Origin: Undibacterium sp. Jales W-56
GTDB lineage: Bacteria; Pseudomonadota; Gammaproteobacteria; Burkholderiales; Burkholderiaceae_D
Length of the DNA stretch: 64,000 bases
Direction: 5' to 3'
Assembly (NCBI RefSeq): GCF_025548535.1
Contig: NZ_JAJLQW010000001.1
Location: forward strand, 496,001-560,000
Part shown: piece after piece, positions 24,020-31,481 of the stretch
Layout of the letters: the number at the start of each line of letters is the position of its first letter
How positions within the stretch are numbered: position 1 is the stretch's first letter
Made by a program: the position numbers and the translations under genes
Notes under the pieces: model-generated
The model's input: only the letters and a program-made list of their open reading frames with translations
The model's database searches: none
Told to the model about the DNA's origin: nothing

Positions 24020-26766
24020 TGTTTGGACTGACTCTACGAGAAGAATTCCGGGGCAAACGCCTCAAAGGGACAGCCATTGAGCTCTCCAACGAAACGAACA
24101 CCGGCGCGACCCAGATCGCGGCACAGGAATTCCTGGAGATCACCTATCCCACGCATGACGTGCTGAAGGGAATCGAGGCCGTTGGGCCGCACCAAGGGCG
24201 GCCCGTGGTGGTAATTGGTGAGCGCGGCCTTGGTAAGTCGCATTTGATGGCGGCGCTTTATCACGCCGTGAATGACGCAACGTCCACTGGCGCTTGGCTC
24301 AATTCATGGGCAACCACGCTGGGCGAGCCGCAGATCGGCAAGATCGCATTGCGCAGCGGGATGCTGGTGATCGGCGAGAGCTTGCACCGCCAGCGCTACA
24401 AATTCCTGTGGGATTTGCTGTTAGAACGTCATCCCCACGGCACCTACATTAAGGGCAAGTGGGAAGGCATGGGCGCGGCGAAAACCGACATCCCGTCCGA
24501 CAAGCTCATCCTTGAGCTGCTGCAGCACAGCCCAACGATGCTGCTACTCGACGAATTCCAGACGTGGTACGACGGCCTGACCAACACCAAGCAGTACCCG
24601 TGGAAGAACTGGGCGTTCAATTTCATCCAGATACTCTCGGAGATCGCCAAGGAACATCCTGAGCTGCTGGTGCTCGTCATCTCGGTGCGCAACGGAGGCA
24701 GCGACGCATACCAGCAGGTACACCGGGTCAATCCGATTCCTATCGACTTCAAGGCAGGCGGCAGTCCCGAGCGCATCCAGCAGGATCGTCGGCGCATGCT
24801 GCTGCACCGTCTGTTCGACAACCGCATGCAAGTTCCCGCTGCCAATGTCGACTCTCTGGTGACAAAACACGTCGCGGAGTATTTCCGCCTGCTCGACGTG
24901 CCGTCCTCTGAGCAAGACCGCAAGCGCAAGGAGTTCGTCGAATCCTGGCCCTACGCCCCGCACCTGCTGCAGTTGCTCGAAGACCAGGTGTTGGTAGCCA
25001 CTGATGCGCAGGAAACGCGCGACATGATTCGCATTCTGGCCAACCTGTTTAAGAGCCGAGGCGAAACTGCACCGATCCTCACCGCTGCCGACTTCCGGCT
25101 GGATGACGACGCCGCAGGCATTGGCGCGCTGCTCGATTCGGTGTCGAATCAGCAGCACCGCACGCTGCGCGAAAAGGCGCTGCGCAACATCACATCGGTG
25201 ACCGAAGCCGTGCCCGGCCACGCCAGCACAGCGCCGCACTTGCAGGAGATCGTTGGCGCGCTCTGGCTGCGTTCGATTGCTGTCGGTAATCTCGCCGGTG
25301 CCGAGCCTGCCACCCTGCAGGCCGACATCACTCGCGACAAGGCTATCGACGACAACGCCTTCCAAGTTGAACTGGACACGGTCGTCGAGAACAGCTTCAA
25401 CATCCATCAAGACGGCCCTCGGCTGGTGTTTCGGGAGGAAGAGAACCCACAGGCAAAGCTGATGGCCTGCGCCCGCAACGACAAGCTGTTCTTGGACGGT
25501 TCTGACCTTGCCCAGCTCGCGAAGGAAGTGCGCTACGTCATCGGCGGTACCGAAGAGGTTGCCAAGACGTTCCGCGTCATCGCGTTGCCGAAATCCTGGC
25601 CGTCCGACCCGTGGTCGTCGCTCGACGAAACCGAGCAGCCTGACCGCTGGGACGACCGCCTGCCGATCCTCGTTCTGCCGGAGGAGCCGGACAAGCTCAA
25701 TGAGCGCCTGGGTGGGTGGCTGAAAGACCATCTGCAAAAGCGTCGCAACACCGTTCGCTTTCTGCTGCCGCGCTCGGGCTCGTCGAATGCTTTTCAAGAC
25801 CGAGATCTCCTGATCCTTGCCCGCGCTGAAATGAAAGCGCAGGAATGGAGTAGTCAAAACCCGGAGTACAAGAAACTGCAGCACAAGTACCAAGGCGAGC
25901 TGCGCGACATCCTGAAAAAGCGCTTTGACCGTTTCGCCGTGCTGCACCGCTGGAATTTCAGTGACCCAAGCCAGTGCGAGTTCAGTATCGAGAGCCTGAA
26001 AAAGCAAGGTGCGCAGATCCCGGAAGGCATCGAGGAAGCGCTGATCAACGATCTTTTCGTGCCCGAGGATTTCGAAGACCTTGTTCTGGAAGCCGCTGGC
26101 GAGAACTCTCCGGTCGGCAAGCTGCTGCGTGAATTGCAGGAGCCACGTCCGGCAGGTCAGAACTGCATTCCGTGGCTTGGCGAGACTTCGATGAAGGAAC
26201 GCATCCTGCGTCTATGCGCACGGGGCAAGATCGCGATCAACCTGCGCGGCATGGAATTCCTCCAAGCGCAGCCCGGCGAGGATGAAGACACCGCGTGGAA
26301 GCGCTTGCGGCCCAAGCTCTCTTATACCGGTCGCCAGCTCGACGAAGTTTTCTTGTTGGAGCCATCTGCAGTGCCGACAACGGGCGGCACGGCGCAGCCC
26401 GCGCCGCCTGTCGGAGATCCCAACGGCGGTGGCCTCTTTGGTGGCGGGACAACACCGCCGGTACCGCCCACTGGTGGTGACCCCACAGCAGGTGGCTACA
26501 CAACACCGCCCCAAACCAATGGCGGGATTTTTGGTGGTGAGCCGACCACTACCGGCGGCAAGCCGCGCGTGAGCTTGAATAACCCAGCCACCTCTGCGCT
26601 GAATCTCATCGGCAAGCTGGAAGGCTGGGGCATTGGCCCCGCGACCCCGGTTACGGAAGTGACGATCAAGGTGTCCGCCGCGACCGGCGCACAGGTGAAG
26701 GAATTGCTCAAGAAACTGCCCGATGGCATGACCTTCGAGCTCACCCTTGAGAAGGAAGACATCTGA
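24019..26766 (+). CDS. DUF499 P-loop ATPase, BrxC/PglY-like
   Basis: A 915-residue AAA-type ATPase of the DUF499 (COG1483) group, related to BrxC/PglY of BREX. Walker A is GERGLGKS at 67-74 and Walker B is LLLDE at 175-179, directly followed by FQTWYDG. A central region of about 600 residues is mostly helical. From about 784 to 847 lies a Pro/Gly/Thr-rich linker (repeats of GGLFGGG and GGIFGGE type), after which a small C-terminal domain of about 65 residues follows. In BREX this ATPase is required for defence and works with PglX and PglZ. It overlaps the PglZ gene start by one base. No nuclease motif is visible. Confidence 0.85.
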   Translation: MFGLTLREEFRGKRLKGTAIELSNETNTGATQIAAQEFLEITYPTHDVLKGIEAVGPHQGRPVVVIGERGLGKSHLMAALYHAVNDATSTGAWLNSWATTLGEPQIGKIALRSGMLVIGESLHRQRYKFLWDLLLERHPHGTYIKGKWEGMGAAKTDIPSDKLILELLQHSPTMLLLDEFQTWYDGLTNTKQYPWKNWAFNFIQILSEIAKEHPELLVLVISVRNGGSDAYQQVHRVNPIPIDFKAGGSPERIQQDRRRMLLHRLFDNRMQVPAANVDSLVTKHVAEYFRLLDVPSSEQDRKRKEFVESWPYAPHLLQLLEDQVLVATDAQETRDMIRILANLFKSRGETAPILTAADFRLDDDAAGIGALLDSVSNQQHRTLREKALRNITSVTEAVPGHASTAPHLQEIVGALWLRSIAVGNLAGAEPATLQADITRDKAIDDNAFQVELDTVVENSFNIHQDGPRLVFREEENPQAKLMACARNDKLFLDGSDLAQLAKEVRYVIGGTEEVAKTFRVIALPKSWPSDPWSSLDETEQPDRWDDRLPILVLPEEPDKLNERLGGWLKDHLQKRRNTVRFLLPRSGSSNAFQDRDLLILARAEMKAQEWSSQNPEYKKLQHKYQGELRDILKKRFDRFAVLHRWNFSDPSQCEFSIESLKKQGAQIPEGIEEALINDLFVPEDFEDLVLEAAGENSPVGKLLRELQEPRPAGQNCIPWLGETSMKERILRLCARGKIAINLRGMEFLQAQPGEDEDTAWKRLRPKLSYTGRQLDEVFLLEPSAVPTTGGTAQPAPPVGDPNGGGLFGGGTTPPVPPTGGDPTAGGYTTPPQTNGGIFGGEPTTTGGKPRVSLNNPATSALNLIGKLEGWGIGPATPVTEVTIKVSAATGAQVKELLKKLPDGMTFELTLEKEDI

Positions 26767-27755
26767 TGACGCTCGACGCCGGGATTCTCCACCGCCTGAC
26801 CAAAGGCACACCTGAAGACGCATGGCGCGTCATCATCAACAAGGCAGTCGAGATTGCCGCGAAGCCGCTCGCCGCAGGCAATGCCCCGGGCGAAGTCACC
26901 AAGCGCGACCGTGAGATCGGGACACTCGATCATTTCCTCTCGACCAGCGGATGGGATTTGTGGCACGCCTTCGGCGACACCGTCGAACGCACCTCGGATC
27001 GGCTGGTGCGCTGGTGGGCCGAACCCTACAGCGCGAAGGCAGTGCTGATCCTTGATGGCCTATCGTTGCGCGAGCTGCCGTGGCTGCTGCAAGGCGCGAA
27101 AGAACGTGGTTTCACACTGCACGAAGTGACAGCAAACGCGTCGGAGCTGCCGGGCGAAACAAACGAGTTTGCCCGAGCACTCGGCTTTGGCAGCCGCAGT
27201 CAGCTACAGAACAACGGTGGTGGACTGGCCCACAAGTTGACTCCGACCCACACCGAATGCGTGGATATAGCGTGGAAAGACTGCGCCGGTTTGGTTGATG
27301 CATCACCGAATTGGGTGTTCTGGCATCACTGGCCCGACAGCAAGGTGCATGACGGCTCGGGTGCGGGCCAGGGGCTCGATACGTTGACGCGCGACGCGGC
27401 GGAGCAATTGACCAGCGATGATTTCTGGGCGTTGGTCGAACGCTTGGCGACGGGACGTCGGCTTGTGATTACCTCCGACCACGGCTATGCCGCCACCGGC
27501 TATTTTCCAGACGCGGACGGTGAGGTGGGGCAATTCCTCAAGAAGACCTTCGCCAGCGGACGTAGCACGGCTGGAGGCGGTGAAACTGGCCCCTTTGTGC
27601 CGCCCGTGGCAATGCAAATCAACAGCCCGCACGGCGCGCACCGCCTCGCGGTTGGCCGTTGGAAATGGAAAAGCCAAGGCGGTTACCCGACGTTGACGCA
27701 CGGCGGCCTCTCGTTGCTTGAGGTGCTGTCGCCCTTCGTCGAACTCACCAAATAA
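26766..27755 (+). CDS. Short PglZ-domain protein
   Basis: A 329-residue PglZ-family protein, a member of the alkaline phosphatase superfamily. Metal-ligand motifs are present: Asp97 in VLILDGLSLREL, and Asp238-His239 in ITSDHGYAATG. A further His lies in SPHGAHRLAVGRWKW near 285-299. Typical BREX PglZ proteins are about twice this length or more; here little besides the catalytic domain remains. It follows the ATPase with a one-base overlap and precedes the methyltransferase by 12 bp. Biochemical role in BREX is unsettled; the family is essential for defence where tested. Confidence 0.82.
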   Translation: MTLDAGILHRLTKGTPEDAWRVIINKAVEIAAKPLAAGNAPGEVTKRDREIGTLDHFLSTSGWDLWHAFGDTVERTSDRLVRWWAEPYSAKAVLILDGLSLRELPWLLQGAKERGFTLHEVTANASELPGETNEFARALGFGSRSQLQNNGGGLAHKLTPTHTECVDIAWKDCAGLVDASPNWVFWHHWPDSKVHDGSGAGQGLDTLTRDAAEQLTSDDFWALVERLATGRRLVITSDHGYAATGYFPDADGEVGQFLKKTFASGRSTAGGGETGPFVPPVAMQINSPHGAHRLAVGRWKWKSQGGYPTLTHGGLSLLEVLSPFVELTK

Positions 27756-27767
27756 GGAAAGCCTCGC

Positions 27768-30700
27768 GTGGCAACAAAAAAAGAACAACTGGCGCAAGAA
27801 GTCGCCAAGGCAGTGGGCGCAGGCAAAGTCGTAGCACTCGAAACAGTTGATTTCAATGATCCGAATCGCCCCAAGACCTGTCTGGAAGTCGACTTCCCGA
27901 TCCTGCCCGTCAATCAGGTGGCGATCATCGAAGGCAATGCTGGTAAGCCGATCTACCAGATGTCGAAATGGTGGGCGCGGCGGCGCTCCAGTGTGTTCCG
28001 CTCGATGCTGATTGCAGCAGCAACCAAGGCCCCGGAAGACAAATCGCATGCGGCCAAACTGGTGTGGGACAACTACTACGCCAACCACCAGAAAAAAGGC
28101 GCGTTCAAGCACCTGAAGGTAGCGGACATCTTCATGGGCGGTGGCACCACGTTGGTGGAAGGCTCGCGACTCGGGATGCAGATGTACGGTAACGACTTGA
28201 ACCCAGTCGCTTGGTTTGTCGTGAGGCAGGAACTGGCCAACGTCGATCTCGAGGAGGTGAAGCGCCTGCTCGCCGACATCGAGGCCGAGGTCAAACCGCA
28301 GATCATGCCGTTCTACTACTGCGACGGCCCAAACGGTGAGAAAGGCAAATGGACGCACCTGCCAAGTAAGCGCGTGATGTCCACCGATTTTGATCCACTA
28401 AGCCTCAACCAAGAGCAGCGGCGTGAGTACAGTTATGAAGGCCCAGAGATCATTTACACCTTCTGGGCCAAACATGGGCCATGTCAAGTAACAGGCTGCG
28501 GTCATCGCACACCGATAATGACCAGCCCGGTAATGGCAGTGAAAACCATCAGCGTGAAGCACTGGGAGCATAGTTGCGGCAAGTGCGGTGGTGAGTTCGA
28601 TGTCGAGGACAACGCCGCGCGAATGGCTCCCGATGTGCCGCTCTACGTAGCACCGTCCGAGCGCCCCTTCTCTATTCTTGATCGGAAAAAAGGTGTCATA
28701 TGCCCGCATTGCGGACATACAGCGCTCGTGAACCTCGGTAGAGGCAAAAACAAAAAGGTCGAACTCAGTTTGCTCGTGCATCCGCAGTGGCTCGCGGGTA
28801 GCGCAAAACAGGATGCCAACGGACTGCCTTTCGGTGGCTCGGCGCAAGATGACGCTGTATCGACGGCTCGCTGGAATGCAGAACGTGCATCAAAGATTCG
28901 TCTGTTGGAGGTGCGTGGCGCACTTCCGGAGGATGTTACCTGTCCAGAAACGAAGGTCACCTTCAAGACTGGCGAGATCGAAGGCTCCGTGCCGAAGCAA
29001 GGGCACTTCATATGTCGTTCCTGTGGCACGATTAAAGATCAACTCAGTAGTTTCAAAGCTACCGGTAAGACAGGCCCTTCTGCGGGTTATGCGATTCAGG
29101 GATACGCACCCCTTAGTAGTGAAAAAGGCGATGCTTACAACGGACGCTTCTTTGCACCATTCAATACTCAAGCTGCTCGCCAATACGATGCAGCATTGGC
29201 CGAATGGGATCTACGGAAGGATCAAGACTTACTCCCATACTGGCCAAAAGACAGCAAGATCCCGCGCGGCCACGAAGCACATCAGCGTCGTCCGCTTGAC
29301 CAGCATGGGTACAACTATTGGACAGATTTTTTCAATCCGCGCCAACTGTTCGTGCATGCGCTTTTGTTAAAGGCGATCACAACACTCGGCAAATACGACT
29401 GGGCCGTTCGTGAATATGTTCTTGGTGGATTCCAGCAGTACCTTCGGAACCAGAACATGTTTTGTTTCTGGAATCCGCAGCGCGACACGCCGGAGCCGCA
29501 CTTTTCAAACAATAACTATCACCCGAAAACAACGGCGATTGAGAACTGTGTGTTCCCAAACCTGGGACGTGGCAATTGGGCGTCGTGCGTCGAGGGTATT
29601 GTTGAAGGCAAGGAGTGGGCTAAGCAGCCCTGGGAGCTTGTCAGTCTTCAACAGCTCGGTCGTACGCATCCAGAACTTGCACAGAATTGTTCAGGAAAAA
29701 GTGAAAAAGCGTCGCCGGGAGATCCCGTCCAAGTAGGAGCGGTTTTTCAGGGCTCGTCTACAGAGCTTTCGCAGGTTGAGAGCAGTACAGTCGACTTAGT
29801 AATTACTGATCCACCGTTCGGTGACTTGATTCAGTATTCTGAACTGGCAGACTTCTTCTATGTTTGGCTCCGCTGTGTTCTCGCAAAGCAGTATCCAACG
29901 ATCTTCGGCGGCGAGTACACGCCAAAGACATTAGAAGCCGTCTCAAATAAGTTTAGAGAGCCTGAAAACCCCAACGGGTTCTATCAACGGTTGTTGACCG
30001 AATGTTGGCGCGAAGGGTACCGCGTTCTAAAACCATCTGGCATTCTCGCTTTCACATTCCATCATAGCGAAGATGAGCCATGGGTGGCCGTGCTGGAGTC
30101 GCTGTTCGATGCGGGGTACTACCTCGAAGCAACCTATCCGATTCGCTCGGACGAGACGAAGGGCGAAGGGCAATTCGGATCACAGAAAGTTGAGTACGAC
30201 ATCATCCATGTCTGCCGCAAACGTACCGAAGAACCCAAGGCGGTGAGCTGGGGCCGTATGCGCCGCGAGGTGATGGCCGATGTGCGTCAGTTGCAGGCGA
30301 TGCTTGAAAACCACGCCAAGGAAGGGTTGCCTGCTGCCGACATTCAAGTCATCCGGCGTGGCAAGGCCCTGGAATACTTCTCGCGGCATTACGGAAAGGT
30401 CTACGTTGATGAAGGGCGTGCAATTTCCGTTAAAGAGGCGCTTGTGGGTATCAATCAGCTCATCGACGAAGATGCTGATAAGGGCAAGGAGCCACCTCCG
30501 GTCAATGCGGAGCCAATGACACGCCAGTTTCTCCGTACCTTTGACGGAAAGGCTGAAATTGCCCGTGATCAACTGCAGAAGTTCCTCAAGGGTTCGATCA
30601 CCACACCGGATGAATTCGTGCAGCGTGGTTGGTGCTCCGAAAAGAGCAAGATTTTTATAGCTGCCGATCCCCTCGACTTTGCCCGTGATTGGCAGGGCAA

Positions 30701-30977
30701 GCACAAACGCAAGCTCACCTCCGATCTTGATCAGGCATTGGTATTGATCGGAGCCTGCTACGACGGCAGCGGAATCAATGCATCGGACACGCTCAAAAAC
30801 GAAAATTTCAAGCCACATGTGGCTTTAAAACCGCTACTTGAATGGCTGTCCAGGCGCGCAGCCAATCCACCTGCCCGCAATGCGGCATCCCGTGCGGTGT
30901 CGATTTTCAACAACTGGGCAGCGACGCAGGCTCCGAAACCGCTGCAAGGTTCTCTGTTTGAGGAGTACGAACTATGA
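27768..30977 (+). CDS. DUF1156 DNA methyltransferase, PglXI-like
   Basis: A 1069-residue methyltransferase of the DUF1156 (COG1743) group. The DUF1156 region is near 35-80 (CLEVDFPILPVN and MSKWWARRRSSVFRSML). The SAM motif FMGGGTT starts at residue 122, and catalytic motif IV DPPF is at 681-684, more than 550 residues later. Between them are several Cys pairs (CGKCGG, CPHCGH, CRSCGT) that look like zinc ribbons. Motif type suggests N6-adenine methylation. GTG at 27768 is the start, with AAGGAAAG upstream. In BREX this enzyme marks the host DNA. The C-terminus LQGSLFEEYEL carries a QxxLF peptide at 1060-1064. The middle of the gene looks richer in A+T than its ends. Confidence 0.87.
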   Translation: MATKKEQLAQEVAKAVGAGKVVALETVDFNDPNRPKTCLEVDFPILPVNQVAIIEGNAGKPIYQMSKWWARRRSSVFRSMLIAAATKAPEDKSHAAKLVWDNYYANHQKKGAFKHLKVADIFMGGGTTLVEGSRLGMQMYGNDLNPVAWFVVRQELANVDLEEVKRLLADIEAEVKPQIMPFYYCDGPNGEKGKWTHLPSKRVMSTDFDPLSLNQEQRREYSYEGPEIIYTFWAKHGPCQVTGCGHRTPIMTSPVMAVKTISVKHWEHSCGKCGGEFDVEDNAARMAPDVPLYVAPSERPFSILDRKKGVICPHCGHTALVNLGRGKNKKVELSLLVHPQWLAGSAKQDANGLPFGGSAQDDAVSTARWNAERASKIRLLEVRGALPEDVTCPETKVTFKTGEIEGSVPKQGHFICRSCGTIKDQLSSFKATGKTGPSAGYAIQGYAPLSSEKGDAYNGRFFAPFNTQAARQYDAALAEWDLRKDQDLLPYWPKDSKIPRGHEAHQRRPLDQHGYNYWTDFFNPRQLFVHALLLKAITTLGKYDWAVREYVLGGFQQYLRNQNMFCFWNPQRDTPEPHFSNNNYHPKTTAIENCVFPNLGRGNWASCVEGIVEGKEWAKQPWELVSLQQLGRTHPELAQNCSGKSEKASPGDPVQVGAVFQGSSTELSQVESSTVDLVITDPPFGDLIQYSELADFFYVWLRCVLAKQYPTIFGGEYTPKTLEAVSNKFREPENPNGFYQRLLTECWREGYRVLKPSGILAFTFHHSEDEPWVAVLESLFDAGYYLEATYPIRSDETKGEGQFGSQKVEYDIIHVCRKRTEEPKAVSWGRMRREVMADVRQLQAMLENHAKEGLPAADIQVIRRGKALEYFSRHYGKVYVDEGRAISVKEALVGINQLIDEDADKGKEPPPVNAEPMTRQFLRTFDGKAEIARDQLQKFLKGSITTPDEFVQRGWCSEKSKIFIAADPLDFARDWQGKHKRKLTSDLDQALVLIGACYDGSGINASDTLKNENFKPHVALKPLLEWLSRRAANPPARNAASRAVSIFNNWAATQAPKPLQGSLFEEYEL

Positions 30978-31474
30978 AGCAGCTAAGAGACACCGTATGG
31001 CAGCGGCGCGGTACGAGTTGGCTATGGGATGCTGAGGCGCTGGCCCAAGTGTGTTCGGCCAGCGAGGTGTGGAGCCTGCGTCAATTCATTCAGGCAAACG
31101 GACATTGGCCCGAAGACCTGCCCAGCAATGACAGCAATACTCTGGTGGTTGCGGGGATGGACGGTTGCTTGGATTTGCTTTTACCTTCCGATGCGGAGAG
31201 CTGGCTGGGTGCGGAGATGAAAGACGCCATCCTGTCTTTCCAAGAGTCCTACGACGGGCAAGCGGCATTGGTGTTCTGGCTGCCATCTGGCGCTGGCCGG
31301 ATTTCCATCAACTCGGCCACAGACGCCGTGAGCTGGCGCTGTGCTCACCCACACGCCCACGAGAACCTCGATTTCGGGCGCGTCTTGTGGGGTGAGGCGC
31401 GTGAGTATCCGCAGGAAATATTGCTGCGCGAGGGAGCGAAGCCCGCTGGACTCTTTCACTTGCGAATCACATGA
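30974..31474 (+). CDS. Unknown 166-residue protein in the defence operon
   Basis: I do not recognise a family. The protein is acidic and rich in Trp and aromatic residues (TVWQRRGTSWLWDAEALAQV near 7-26). It looks like a compact alpha/beta domain with no P-loop, zinc ligands or membrane segment. It overlaps the methyltransferase stop by 4 bp (ATGA) and ends 7 bp before the helicase start, so it is an integral operon member. BrxF of type 3 BREX is a similarly small protein but has a P-loop, which is absent here, so it is not a clear equivalent. Confidence 0.75.
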   Translation: MKQLRDTVWQRRGTSWLWDAEALAQVCSASEVWSLRQFIQANGHWPEDLPSNDSNTLVVAGMDGCLDLLLPSDAESWLGAEMKDAILSFQESYDGQAALVFWLPSGAGRISINSATDAVSWRCAHPHAHENLDFGRVLWGEAREYPQEILLREGAKPAGLFHLRIT

Positions 31475-31481
31475 GGCTTCA

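Noticed and set aside
24544-26007. 487-codon open frame on the - strand opposite the DUF499 ATPase gene
   Set aside because: It is the mirror of a G+C-rich coding gene with clear motifs; its translation has no recognisable domain and no ribosome-binding site.
30974-31474. Assignment of the 166-residue protein as BrxF
   Set aside because: BrxF is described as a P-loop protein; no Walker A motif is present here.
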